NCBI GenBank assembly: GCA_038843015.1
Contig: JAWBSH010000002.1
Span: 1-64,000, forward strand
Origin: Zestosphaera sp.
GTDB taxonomy: Archaea > Thermoproteota > Thermoprotei_A > Sulfolobales > NBVN01
DNA: 64,000 nucleotides
Reading direction: 5' to 3'
Positions 8,018 through 16,339 of the stretch are shown here, piece by piece. Below the pieces are notes generated by a model, which made no database searches, was not told the DNA's origin, and saw only the letters and a list, made by a program, of their open reading frames with translations. Both the position numbers and the translations under genes were made by a program. Numbering within the stretch: the stretch's first letter is position 1; every line of letters begins with the position of its first letter.

Positions 8018-9289
8018 TTGAAGAGAGTAGTAGTCGTCCCGTTCGCGTCCAGACTTCACGGAGAGCTCTATTACTCGTCCGTATATGACGTGCTGAGGAG
8101 CCATATCCTGAGAGCAGGTGTGAACGTGAAGGTCTTGCCGCCAGTGACTGACAATGAAGATATAGAGTCTCTCGCGCGCGAGAATAGCGATGCCGTACCA
8201 GTTTTTGCTGTCTTGACAGGCGGCACAAGCAGACTCATGCGTAAATTCGCGTCAGTAGCTAATTACGGTGTGGTGTTATTCTTGGCACACGGCGAGCACA
8301 ACAGCTTGCCGTCCGCTATATCTGCTAGAGTGAAGATGAGTATGGCAGGAATTAAGACTTGGTTACTCCACTGCAGGGAAGTAGGCTCGGTCGAGTGCCC
8401 GAACAAGATCTGGCGTGCGGTGAATATAGCTGAGGCGATCGCGTCACTCCTTAACTCGCGAGTCTTGTTAATAGGTCCCTACGCGGAGAAGCCTGAAAAC
8501 GCGGAAGATTTCGAAAAACGCTTCAACTCAGTAGTTGACGTGATGACTGTCAACGAATTAACATCAATGCTAGAGTCTGCAAGAAGCGACTACGTTGAGC
8601 ACTTCTTAAGAACTTTTGAAAATGCAGAACATAAGCTACTGAAAAACAAGTTGATTGAAGTCGCCAAGCTATACGCTGTCATCAGGTCTGTATTCGAGGA
8701 ACGCAATTACGACGGGGCCGCGCTAGATTGCTTCCCGTACCTCATAAAACACGGCGTGACTCCCTGCCTAGCGCTGTCCCTACTGAACGCGGAAGGCCTA
8801 GTAATAGCGTGTGAGGGAGACTTAGTAGCGTTAACCCTCATGCTGATCTCTAAGAAACTCAGTGGCGTGAGTGGCTGGATCGCTAACGCGTCAATGTTTG
8901 AAGACAGGAAAGCTTACTTCGCACACTGCACTATAGCGCTCAACATGATTAAAAACCCAGTAATTCTCTCCCACTTCGAGTCAGGATATCCATACTCCAT
9001 AACTGGAGAACTAAAAAACGATACCTACACGATCACGTCACTAAGTCCAGACTACAGCACCATGATCGCGTCACTAGGACGCTTAGTAGAGAGTGGAATG
9101 CTACACGAGTCTATGTGCAGGACACAAGCAGTAATTGACCTCAACCTCCGCACAGAAGAAATACCTATGGTAGCAGTCTCTAACCACCACGTACTAATAC
9201 CTGGTGACGTTCGAGAAGAACTGAGAATCATTGCCTCACTGCTCGGGATCAACTACGCAGAATACAGAGACCTCATTAAGACAACGTGA
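8018..9289 (+). CDS. L-fucose/L-arabinose isomerase-like protein
   Basis: This is a 423-residue protein with the two-part architecture of FucI/AraA-like isomerases. The N-terminal half contains the HGEHNSLPSA segment. The C-terminal half has ALDCFPYLIKHGVTPCLALS, CEGDLVALTL and a closing NHHVLIPGD motif close to the metal-site loops of the family. It may act on a sugar or sugar derivative, but no sugar kinase, aldolase or transporter is nearby, so the substrate is open. The start is TTG, preceded by GGTGGTTGAGAG. It is flanked by transporter genes on the opposite strand and is probably monocistronic. Confidence 0.72.
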   Translation: MKRVVVVPFASRLHGELYYSSVYDVLRSHILRAGVNVKVLPPVTDNEDIESLARENSDAVPVFAVLTGGTSRLMRKFASVANYGVVLFLAHGEHNSLPSAISARVKMSMAGIKTWLLHCREVGSVECPNKIWRAVNIAEAIASLLNSRVLLIGPYAEKPENAEDFEKRFNSVVDVMTVNELTSMLESARSDYVEHFLRTFENAEHKLLKNKLIEVAKLYAVIRSVFEERNYDGAALDCFPYLIKHGVTPCLALSLLNAEGLVIACEGDLVALTLMLISKKLSGVSGWIANASMFEDRKAYFAHCTIALNMIKNPVILSHFESGYPYSITGELKNDTYTITSLSPDYSTMIASLGRLVESGMLHESMCRTQAVIDLNLRTEEIPMVAVSNHHVLIPGDVREELRIIASLLGINYAEYRDLIKTT

Positions 9290-9293
9290 CACG

Positions 9294-10022
9294 CTACACT
9301 CCCCTAGGTATTAAGTCTACGTAACCGTCTCTTGAGATAACCTCAAACTCTACCTCATAGATTTTCTCGGGCGTGCCAGACTTTAAGAAACTCCTCACAT
9401 CGCCCGTGAAGACTACCTCACCGTTCTTGAGCCCCACTACACAGTCCACGTAACTCAACAGAGGATTTAACTGATTAGAAGCCACTAAGACTACCCTACC
9501 ATCTCTGCTTAAAGTCCTCAAGTGCTTCAGCAAGATCAGCTGGAATCTCACATCTATGTGTGAGAGAGGCTCATCAAGAGCTACTACCCTAGAATTTCTT
9601 GAGAGTCCCTTCACTAGCAGGGTCCTGCTCAACTCACCACTACTCACTCTACTCAGCCTCCTCCTCAGCAACTTACTCAACTCAAACAACTCAACATACT
9701 TCTCGAGCAGACCCTCGTCAATCATCGGGTCACTCAATATTAGGTCCCCGACAGTCATGTCAGGCATTACGTCAACTAGGGGAGGCACGTAAGTCACTAG
9801 CCTCGCCCTCTCCTCAGCACTAACAGCACGCAAGTCTTTATTGAGTATCCTCACAAAACCTTCATAACTCACTAGCCCTGAGAGAGCCTTAAGCAACGTA
9901 GTCTTCCCGGCACCGTTAGGACCAACTACCGCGACAACACCGCTACCGAAAGAGAAACTAACCTCCTTAATGATTTGTGTGCCATTATAAGAAACACTCA
10001 GCCCGAGAACCTCAAGAACCAT
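9294..10022 (-). CDS. Cobalamin/iron-chelate ABC importer ATP-binding protein
   Basis: This 242-residue FecE/BtuD-type ATPase has Walker A GPNGAGKTTLLKALSG, the signature VSSGELSRTLL (degenerate at Gly-Gly) and Walker B RVVALDEPLSHID. It overlaps the permease gene by 11 bases and converges on the fucose-isomerase-like gene with a 4-base gap. The operon order is binding protein, permease, ATPase, the usual layout for vitamin B12 and siderophore importers. The sequence alone does not say which ligand is used. Confidence 0.88.
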   Translation of the reverse strand: MVLEVLGLSVSYNGTQIIKEVSFSFGSGVVAVVGPNGAGKTTLLKALSGLVSYEGFVRILNKDLRAVSAEERARLVTYVPPLVDVMPDMTVGDLILSDPMIDEGLLEKYVELFELSKLLRRRLSRVSSGELSRTLLVKGLSRNSRVVALDEPLSHIDVRFQLILLKHLRTLSRDGRVVLVASNQLNPLLSYVDCVVGLKNGEVVFTGDVRSFLKSGTPEKIYEVEFEVISRDGYVDLIPRGV

Positions 10023-11082
10023 ACTTCCTCAACTCAAGTATAGCTAGACCCAACACCGGCGCGCCAATCATTGAAGCAATGACGTTAACGGGTATCTCAA
10101 CACCACTCACTAAAGTCTTGCCGAGAAGGTCAGATGAGGTAAGTAGAAGTGACCCTAAAACCACAGAAGCTGACGCAACAAAAGCTATGTCGCTGGTTTT
10201 AAGAAGCCTCCTAGAAATGTGCGGCGCCGCCAAACCAACAAAACCTATCACCCCGAACCAAGCAACCGTGAGTGAGGCTGTCAGGGAAGCCAGTAGCGTA
10301 GAGTACCTCCTTAACTTAGCCGGGTCTCGCCCCAGCTGCCTCACGAAATCGTCACTGACTTGAAGATTATTGAGTGGGTGCCTAACGAACAACACGTAGC
10401 TCGCGACCAGCAATAACGAGGAAACTAACAAGACTAGAACGTCTGCAGATGGACTCACGAAAGAACCCATGCTCCACGCGATCAACTTGTGTATGTCGCG
10501 AGAGATGAAATACTGCGGTAAGAGAGAAGCTGAGTAGAAGAAAGTACCTACCGCAACCCCCGCCAACACTAGAGACGTAGGCGTCATACCGGCCCTCGAA
10601 GCTATGAAGAGAGTCATTGAATACGCGATCAACCCGCCTAAGAAAGCAGTAAGGGACCTAACACCGATCCCTAGAGGGTGTGTTAAGTAACTAGTGAGAG
10701 ATAAGGTTAGGGAGACCGTGAATAAAGCTCCTGAAGAAACACCCAGTATGTATGGGTCTGCTAACGGGTTCTTAGTACTCAATTGCATCAAGTATCCTGA
10801 GAGAGCTAGTGTAGCACCAACAATAACAGCCGTTAAAGCTCTCAAGACTCTATATCCTTCAATACCTAAATCACCAAGAACTAACTGGGTGACGCCGGAA
10901 ACCAAGACTTCCAGAGGATTCATTACTCTGTAACCCAAGCTTAAGTGAGTGAGGAAAGCAAGAGTTAGCAAGAGAACTAATACGGAAAATACCGTGAGAA
11001 ACCTTCTCCTCCTCCAGAAAATAAACGACTTCACGTGACTCATGCTAAAAACATCACCGACTAACCTAACGTGAGTCCCCAC
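10012..11082 (-). CDS. Cobalamin/iron-chelate ABC importer permease (FecCD/BtuC family)
   Basis: This 356-residue permease shows the family blocks LSGYLMQLSTKNPLADPYIL (usual form GxxxQxxxRNPLAdP.iLG), SLVLAGVAVGTFF and VGFVGLAAPHISRRL. About ten hydrophobic segments are present. The first ATG-like start is a GTG at 11082 that overlaps the binding-protein gene by 22 bases. An ATG at 11043 just before FIFWRRRRF is a reasonable alternative. It forms the channel of the importer with the ATPase downstream. Confidence 0.9.
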   Translation of the reverse strand: MGTHVRLVGDVFSMSHVKSFIFWRRRRFLTVFSVLVLLLTLAFLTHLSLGYRVMNPLEVLVSGVTQLVLGDLGIEGYRVLRALTAVIVGATLALSGYLMQLSTKNPLADPYILGVSSGALFTVSLTLSLTSYLTHPLGIGVRSLTAFLGGLIAYSMTLFIASRAGMTPTSLVLAGVAVGTFFYSASLLPQYFISRDIHKLIAWSMGSFVSPSADVLVLLVSSLLLVASYVLFVRHPLNNLQVSDDFVRQLGRDPAKLRRYSTLLASLTASLTVAWFGVIGFVGLAAPHISRRLLKTSDIAFVASASVVLGSLLLTSSDLLGKTLVSGVEIPVNVIASMIGAPVLGLAILELRKYGS

Positions 11083-12269
11083 TCACTAACAACACTTTCG
11101 TCAACAAAACTAGGAACTTGAGTTATGTTGTAGGCTCCAGGATAGAGAATCCTAGCTAAGATCTCAACAGCTAGGCCCAGTCTAGGGCCCGGGCGAGACA
11201 CTATATCCTCGACCTCACCACCCAACACGTATATCCTCCCCTCCCTAACAGCAGTAATGTTACTCCAGCCAGGTCTCGAAGTAATCATGCTTATCAAGTC
11301 TTGAGGACTGCCGAACATGCCGTAATTATAGCTTAATAAAATCACGGAAGGATTCAAGTCTATAACTGACTCAGGACTAGCCACAAACCACGAGAGACTA
11401 GTATTCCCGAAAATGTTCTCCCCGCCAGCGTAAACCACGATACTGTTCTGGAAAGTATTCCCCCCTAGAGTCCAGTAATCAGGGAAGATCTCCCAATAAA
11501 CACGAACTTTAGCTACTCCCGTGAGGTTGAGGTAGTTAGTGACTCTCAAGTAAGTACTCATGACCTTACCAGTTATATTGTTTAGCAACTCTAACGCCGC
11601 GTCAGCCCTATTCATGATCAGACCTAAAGACATGATAGCATTATAGATATCTCCAAGGTCCTCAACCCTAACAACATAAACACAAACACCTAAATCTGTT
11701 AAGGTCTTAACGTACTTCTCTAGCTGGGCTGAGTAAGTGAGGAACACTATGTCTGGCTTGAGACTAACTATTAACTCTACGTTAAGCGTGAAAGCATCTC
11801 CGACAACCTTGACTACGCCCCTACTAACTAGCTCGTTAAGGACAGGCGGGTAATTAGAGAACCTATCAACACCAACGACCCTATCACCCAAACCTAAAGA
11901 AAACAAGACCTCCGTTAACGAAGGACCCACTGAAACAACTCTTAAAGGTTCGTACTTAACGAAGACACTCCTCCCTATGCTGTCAGTCATTACGAGAGGA
12001 TACTTGAGTTCCTTAAACCTACTACTAAGTTCTTCATACCTTAGCTGCAGGTCCTTAATCAAGTCACTTATTTCTTTAGTTCTCCCACTAAGCGAGGTAA
12101 CAACTCCCTGAAGCTCGGAAACGTTAGCTTGAACTCTACTAATAGCTAACTCCTGCTTTAAGAGGATTTCTCTAACCTCGTTGACCAGCATATAGTTGAC
12201 CGCGAAAGAAACAACACTGAACGCAAGAACTATTAAAAGCAACACGACATAGATTCTCTGGCTTACCAT
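11061..12269 (-). CDS. BtuF/FecB-like substrate-binding protein with coiled-coil stalk
   Basis: The frame is open to 12323, but the ATG at 12269 directly precedes a membrane segment (IYVVLLLIVLAFSVVSFAV) and sits one base from a palindrome, so I use it (about 402 residues). An N-terminal helix anchors the protein outside the cell. A heptad-like region of roughly 60 residues follows (EVREILLKQELAISRVQ through SRFKELK). The binding domain then begins at GRSVFVKYEPLRVVSVGPS with the family motif PSLTEVLFSLGLGD. A coiled coil between anchor and binding lobe is not usual for this family and may raise or oligomerise the receptor at an S-layer (inference). Confidence 0.85.
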   Translation of the reverse strand: MVSQRIYVVLLLIVLAFSVVSFAVNYMLVNEVREILLKQELAISRVQANVSELQGVVTSLSGRTKEISDLIKDLQLRYEELSSRFKELKYPLVMTDSIGRSVFVKYEPLRVVSVGPSLTEVLFSLGLGDRVVGVDRFSNYPPVLNELVSRGVVKVVGDAFTLNVELIVSLKPDIVFLTYSAQLEKYVKTLTDLGVCVYVVRVEDLGDIYNAIMSLGLIMNRADAALELLNNITGKVMSTYLRVTNYLNLTGVAKVRVYWEIFPDYWTLGGNTFQNSIVVYAGGENIFGNTSLSWFVASPESVIDLNPSVILLSYNYGMFGSPQDLISMITSRPGWSNITAVREGRIYVLGGEVEDIVSRPGPRLGLAVEILARILYPGAYNITQVPSFVDESVVSEWGLTLG

Positions 12270-12288
12270 ATTGGATACCCTATCCAAT
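12270..12288 (-). promoter_or_regulatory. Perfect 19-bp palindrome at the start of the importer operon (putative operator)
   Basis: The sequence ATTGGATAGGGTATCCAAT is a perfect inverted repeat with 8-base arms around GGG. It ends one base before the ATG at 12269. In this position a dimeric repressor would cover the transcription start. Iron- or metal-responsive DtxR-like repressors bind palindromes of similar size, but the cognate regulator is not identified here. Confidence 0.55.
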
Positions 12289-12326
12289 AAATGAACAAAG
12301 ACTAATAAGCTTTTCGGTCTCAAAAC

Positions 12327-12986
12327 TCAAATAGTGGTGCTGAGAATATTACGCACAGTCACGAACGAAATAAACCACGCTACAGGCCCTAAGAAGAATA
12401 TGAAAGCAGAAATCAAGACTAGAACACCCGCGATAACAAACCTCTTATTATTTAGTACGTGCCCTAACTTATCAAAGATTAGAAAGAACCCTACATAAAC
12501 TAGCAGGTTAGTGACTAGAACACCTAAAGATAGTGAATAAATAACTATCAAAACAGTAATGTTAGACGCTATTAAGTAAATAGCGAGTGATATAGTTAAT
12601 TGAATAGCCGCTAATGTCAGGGTCGCTACAGTCCCAGCAAAAACCATGGTTAGTGAAGCACCTAAGTTAACTCCTTGATTCTCTAGTTCTCTCAGAGAAG
12701 GAATCATCTCGCCAAACACTGCATACAACCACATCAGAAAACCGATCATGAAACCCAACGTAATCAGCTGAATTTGAGGACTCAACAGTAAGAGAGGTAA
12801 CTCCCTACCTAAGTCAAAAAAGTTGCGCTCACCCGTGAAGAAAGAACTCAAATACACCCCTATCAACCACCACAAAAGCGAGAAAAACAAGATACTCTCA
12901 AGTAGTGTAGCAATTACTAGGTACTTAGAAGCTCTGTAAAAGCCTGCTAGCCACCCGCGTTGCGTCCCGTAACTAAACTCACTCAT
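12327..12986 (-). CDS. Multi-pass membrane protein of unknown function
   Basis: This is a 219-residue protein with about five hydrophobic segments. It ends four bases before the longest form of the binding-protein reading frame and has the same strand as the importer operon. The arrangement of a short N-terminal tail, long hydrophobic helices and two short loops resembles Yip1-like archaeal membrane proteins, but I cannot make a firm family call. It could be co-transcribed with the importer. The palindrome in front of the binding-protein gene suggests instead a separate promoter there. Confidence 0.55.
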   Translation of the reverse strand: MSEFSYGTQRGWLAGFYRASKYLVIATLLESILFFSLLWWLIGVYLSSFFTGERNFFDLGRELPLLLLSPQIQLITLGFMIGFLMWLYAVFGEMIPSLRELENQGVNLGASLTMVFAGTVATLTLAAIQLTISLAIYLIASNITVLIVIYSLSLGVLVTNLLVYVGFFLIFDKLGHVLNNKRFVIAGVLVLISAFIFFLGPVAWFISFVTVRNILSTTI

Positions 12987-13027
12987 AACTATTACCGTAG
13001 ATAATTACTTAAGCAGGAAATTATAGC

Positions 13028-13792
13028 TTACTCAATAATCTTCTTCAGGTTCTTCACAGCAACTCCTAAAGAAATGATAGTGAAGCAAGCCAGAACCAGT
13101 ATTTCCTGGAGCACATCATAAGAGTTACTCACGAGCAACTTCCTTAAAGCCGACACCGTGTATGTGAGCGGGTTAGCTAGAGAGATATACTTGATTACAT
13201 CGGGCATCACCTCAATCGGGTATAGAGCGTTACTAGCAAAGAATAGAGGCATCGTTATAGCTCCTATAATCCCCATAAACCTCTCACGCGTTTTGAGTAG
13301 AGAAGCTATGAGTATTGAGAGGCTTGTGAAGCCCATGCATGCCATGACGAGTATTAAGTAGCCAGCAACCAAGTTCAGCGGGTCACTACTTATTCTAGCG
13401 CCTACGACAGCAGCTGACGCCAAAACTATGACGTACTGTGTTGAGGCTCTAACGCCCCCAGCGAGAGCTCTCCCAACTACTATGTAGCTTCTAGGAATAG
13501 GTGATGTCAAGAGCTTCTTCAGTATTCCCGATTCTCTCTCGAATATCAGGGCTATCCCGTAAGCTAATGATATGAACGTAGAAGACTGAAGTACCACACC
13601 AGGAGTTATGAAAGTCACGTAATCACCAACGCTTGGGAATGCTCTTATCCTGGCCATGACAGAACCGAAGACAGCGACCCAGAGTATCGGTTGAACCGCG
13701 CGCGTGAGTATCTCGAAGGGATCGTGCCTAAGCCTCCTCAACTCCATCTCAGCCATCGAAGCAAGAGACTCTAACTTAGCGGCGCGCATCAC
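13028..13792 (-). CDS. ABC-2 type exporter permease (DrrB/NodJ-like)
   Basis: This 254-residue permease has six membrane helices. Family-typical blocks are ILTRAVQPILWVAVFGSVMA, DYVTFITPGVVLQSS, FERESGILKKLLTSPIPR and PLFFASNALYPIEVMP. It overlaps the stop of the upstream ATPase gene by four bases. The pair resembles drug, polysaccharide or Nod-factor exporters. The substrate is unknown. Confidence 0.9.
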   Translation of the reverse strand: MMRAAKLESLASMAEMELRRLRHDPFEILTRAVQPILWVAVFGSVMARIRAFPSVGDYVTFITPGVVLQSSTFISLAYGIALIFERESGILKKLLTSPIPRSYIVVGRALAGGVRASTQYVIVLASAAVVGARISSDPLNLVAGYLILVMACMGFTSLSILIASLLKTRERFMGIIGAITMPLFFASNALYPIEVMPDVIKYISLANPLTYTVSALRKLLVSNSYDVLQEILVLACFTIISLGVAVKNLKKIIE

Positions 13793-14790
13793 CCACCCCT
13801 CCTAATCATTTTCCTCACACTAACTACTTCTTTCACCCTCCCAGACTCCTCAGTTATCCTCCTACCAGTAAGCTTTATGAAGACCTCGTCAAGCGTTGCT
13901 TCCCGAATCACCACTTCCGAAACCGAATAACCACTAGAGAAAATCTTCTCTAGTATGGCGGGGAGCTTAGTAGGTATGTCACTGACTACCAAGTCTAGGT
14001 ATTCATCATTGAAGCTAGAGATAGTTACTCCATGAATTCCTGAGATGATTTCGCTCAACTTCGAACCATCTACACGACCCTTAAAAACTATGACGACTCT
14101 ATTACCCTCAACAAGCCTCTTCAACTCACTCGGCGTCCCGTGAGTCACTACCTTCCCCTGGTTAAGCAGGGTTACGTAATTAGCGTACTTATCTGCTTCG
14201 TCCATGTAGTGAGTAGCGAAGAATACCGTCACCCCATTCTCTCTTCTAAACTCACTTATCTTGTCCCAGACTAGACTACGCGCTCCCGGATCGAGCCCTA
14301 TGGTAGGCTCGTCAAGGATTAAGAGCTTAGGGTTACGCATTAAAGCGATAGCTATTTCGAGCCTCCTTATCATGCCTCCAGAGTAGGTCCTGACAAGCCT
14401 CCTTGAAGCATCACTCAACCCCATAAAATCAAGCAGTTCTTCAATCTTCTTACTCCTAACTCCTCTCGGAACCCCATATATTTTCGAGTATATGAGCATA
14501 TTCTCATAACCACTCAAGTCACTCCAAAGCGACATTTCTTGAGGTACATAACCAATCAGCTCTCTAACCGCAGAAGACTCTTTGATGACGTCATAGCCAA
14601 AAACTCTTGCGAAGCCACTACTAGGTTTAAGCTGAGTAGTTATGACTCTTATTAGCGTAGTCTTGCCAGCCCCGTTAGGTCCTAACAGAGCGTGGACAGC
14701 ACCCTCCTCAACATCTAGACTCACGCCATCCAGCGCTCTGACCTCACGCCCGTAAACCTTAACCAAGTCCCTCACTTCGACAGCGTTCAA
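13789..14790 (-). CDS. ABC exporter ATP-binding protein (DrrA-like)
   Basis: This 333-residue ATPase has Walker A GPNGAGKTT, the signature YSGGMIRRLEIAIAL and Walker B LLILDEPTIGLDPGAR. A C-terminal extension of about 100 residues follows (from about residue 230) and is typical of the DrrA/NatA group (VVIVFKGRVDGSKLSEII, ATLDEVFIKLTGR). It is the first gene of a two-gene exporter operon. The intergenic stretch to 14910 is AT-rich and serves divergent promoters. Confidence 0.92.
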   Translation of the reverse strand: MNAVEVRDLVKVYGREVRALDGVSLDVEEGAVHALLGPNGAGKTTLIRVITTQLKPSSGFARVFGYDVIKESSAVRELIGYVPQEMSLWSDLSGYENMLIYSKIYGVPRGVRSKKIEELLDFMGLSDASRRLVRTYSGGMIRRLEIAIALMRNPKLLILDEPTIGLDPGARSLVWDKISEFRRENGVTVFFATHYMDEADKYANYVTLLNQGKVVTHGTPSELKRLVEGNRVVIVFKGRVDGSKLSEIISGIHGVTISSFNDEYLDLVVSDIPTKLPAILEKIFSSGYSVSEVVIREATLDEVFIKLTGRRITEESGRVKEVVSVRKMIRRGG

Positions 14791-14909
14791 TACCGTCCCC
14801 GACCACTATATTCCTCAGAAATATATTTAAAGCATTGCTCACTACTTGACTACACAAAACCTAATAAAGTTATTACTCTGACCAACGTTAAGTATCTTGA
14901 GGGGAAACG

Positions 14910-15236
14910 ATGAGTGAAGAGAAGAAAGATGTAGAAGAGTTGCGTGAGGTCTTGAAAGCTGTGTCAGAGTTCCTAACAGGAATTAAAGAGCCTCTAGGCG
15001 ACTTACTCAAGACACTAATAGAGAGTGTGAGTGGTGAGAAACTAGCTAAGGAAGTAAGCACGTTTTATAAGTCTTTAGTAGATAGCGGTGTTGACCCACA
15101 GACAGCTAAAGAGTGGACTGAGAAATTCCTTGACGAGAGGCTGAAATCACTTCCTAGCCTAAGCTTCCTAAAAGATTTAATAAGTGAGAAGCCTAAGATA
15201 AGAAGCCGAGAAGAAGAGGAAGAGAAGAAAGACTAG
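14910..15236 (+). CDS. Small charged helical protein of unknown function
   Basis: This 108-residue protein is almost wholly helical by composition, with a central amphipathic stretch (about residues 10-85) and a C-terminal run rich in Glu and Lys. No membrane segment, Cys or known motif is visible. The ATG follows a Shine-Dalgarno-like GAGGGG by four bases. It is the first of three small same-strand genes (14910-16022). It might bind the next gene product, which also has a helical N-terminus; that is only inference. Confidence 0.6.
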   Translation: MSEEKKDVEELREVLKAVSEFLTGIKEPLGDLLKTLIESVSGEKLAKEVSTFYKSLVDSGVDPQTAKEWTEKFLDERLKSLPSLSFLKDLISEKPKIRSREEEEEKKD

Positions 15237-15277
15237 AAAGTCCTTAAAGCTCTCAACAAGCATCGACAGTGAATTAA

Positions 15278-15724
15278 ATGTCTTCTAGCGACGCGCTTAA
15301 GAGAGTTGAAGAACTACTTGAACACGTAGTCAAGAAGCTAGAGAGGCTTGAGGAGCTACTCACTACGTTAAGTAACGACCCGACCTACGCCATCGCCGTA
15401 GAACTAACACTCTATTTTTCCGTCCCTGCACAGAAAGCAATTAAGTTAGCTAGAGAGTTAGTCCTTTTATTTAAGGGGGTCTCTGAAGTCGACCCGATAA
15501 CTAAGGCAGTACTAGAAGTACTAGCATCCTCAGAAGACGGCATAAGCATATCAGAACTAACTAGGAGAGTCAGGAAAGTCAGAGGTACTGCGTCCAGAAG
15601 AATAGTGACTGAAAGGATTAAGCTTCTAGAAAGTAAAGGATTAGTGCAGGTAAAGAGGTCCGGCAACGTAGCTAGAGTCTACTTAAGGAGGAACTCAGAT
15701 AGTGAGGGTCTCAAGAATAGCTAA
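15278..15724 (+). CDS. Winged-helix DNA-binding protein with N-terminal coiled coil
   Basis: This 148-residue protein starts with a heptad-rich helix (residues 5-32, ALKRVEELLEHVVKKLERLE). It ends with a winged-helix domain (about residues 65-142): AVLEVLASSEDGISISELTR, a recognition-helix region and KLLESKGLVQVKRSGNVARVY as the wing. It resembles MarR/ArsR-like archaeal regulators and probably dimerises through the coiled coil. Its end overlaps the next gene by 23 bases. Confidence 0.68.
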   Translation: MSSSDALKRVEELLEHVVKKLERLEELLTTLSNDPTYAIAVELTLYFSVPAQKAIKLARELVLLFKGVSEVDPITKAVLEVLASSEDGISISELTRRVRKVRGTASRRIVTERIKLLESKGLVQVKRSGNVARVYLRRNSDSEGLKNS

Positions 15725-16022
15725 GATAGCTGAGTACACCTTAATAGCTCATCAGATACTCCTAGTACTGCTCGCTCTAGCAGACTTAGGACTTTACATT
15801 TTCTTCTACTTAACACTAATTAAGCCAGCCCTACTACTTAAGTTTCGCGTGAGGCTGTTCCTAAGCGGCCTGCCAAAAGACCTCAGAAACTCCGCGTACA
15901 GTCTCTATAGGTCTTACGTGAAGACAAACCTTGATATCAACTACATCCCCAAACTATTACTTCTTTTCTACGATATTAGAGATAAGTCAAGTCATGACAA
16001 AATCAACGACATTTCTAGCTAG
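15702..16022 (+). CDS. Small membrane-associated protein of unknown function
   Basis: This is a 106-residue protein starting at GTG inside the end of the winged-helix gene. It has two closely spaced hydrophobic segments (about residues 13-45) followed by a basic, helical cytosolic tail. The segment YTLIAHQILLVLLALA loosely resembles YVFIAHKVLLGFSLIA in the small protein at 22380-22658, so the two may be distant relatives. Translational coupling to a regulator suggests a membrane sensor or anti-regulator (inference only). Confidence 0.5.
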   Translation: MRVSRIAKIAEYTLIAHQILLVLLALADLGLYIFFYLTLIKPALLLKFRVRLFLSGLPKDLRNSAYSLYRSYVKTNLDINYIPKLLLLFYDIRDKSSHDKINDISS

Positions 16023-16034
16023 CAGGAAGCAATA

Positions 16035-16042
16035 TTTATAAA
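16035..16042 (+). promoter_or_regulatory. TATA box in front of a short leaderless frame
   Basis: TTTATAAA lies about 30 bases upstream of the ATG at 16069. This is the spacing expected for a leaderless archaeal transcript. Confidence 0.45.
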
Positions 16043-16068
16043 GTGATGATAGTAAACGTTGGTACTTC

Positions 16069-16254
16069 ATGGTACGTAAGAAGCTCTCTCATCATAAGCA
16101 AGGTTTTGTCACTTTCAGCGAGTTTCTTGATGAAAGTAAAAGGCTTAAAAACTATATTGTATCCGATTGTGCCCGAGTTAAAGCTATCAATAGCCTTGAG
16201 ATTTCTGGTCGCAGCAAGCTCGTAATCATTGGAGTAAGTGTATTTACTAAGTAA
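16069..16254 (+). CDS. Possible 61-residue protein (hypothetical)
   Basis: This short frame is supported mainly by a well-placed TATA box. The product is basic at the start (VRKKLSHHKQGFVTFSEFLD) with a short hydrophobic C-terminus. I recognise no family. A second frame overlaps it at 16043-16225, so one or both may be chance. It may also be the remnant of a larger gene. No other gene fits the 318 bases between 16022 and 16340. The rest of that gap holds the promoter of the beta-propeller gene (TATAAAG near 16297-16304). Confidence 0.3.
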   Translation: MVRKKLSHHKQGFVTFSEFLDESKRLKNYIVSDCARVKAINSLEISGRSKLVIIGVSVFTK

Positions 16255-16339
16255 TATGTAGTTAATGATGCATTAATATCTTGGGAATCAAAGACTTATA
16301 AAGGTTTACGTAAATAGTAAATAACGAGTTGAGGGCGCT

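Noticed and set aside
16038-16140. C/D-box sRNA suggested by GTGATGA near 16042 and TTGATGA near 16127
   Set aside because: No CTGA (D or D') box lies at a suitable distance, so the motif is likely chance.
16043-16225. A 60-codon frame overlapping the 61-residue frame at 16069
   Set aside because: It lacks the good TATA spacing and has no recognisable similarity; at best one of the two overlapping frames is real.
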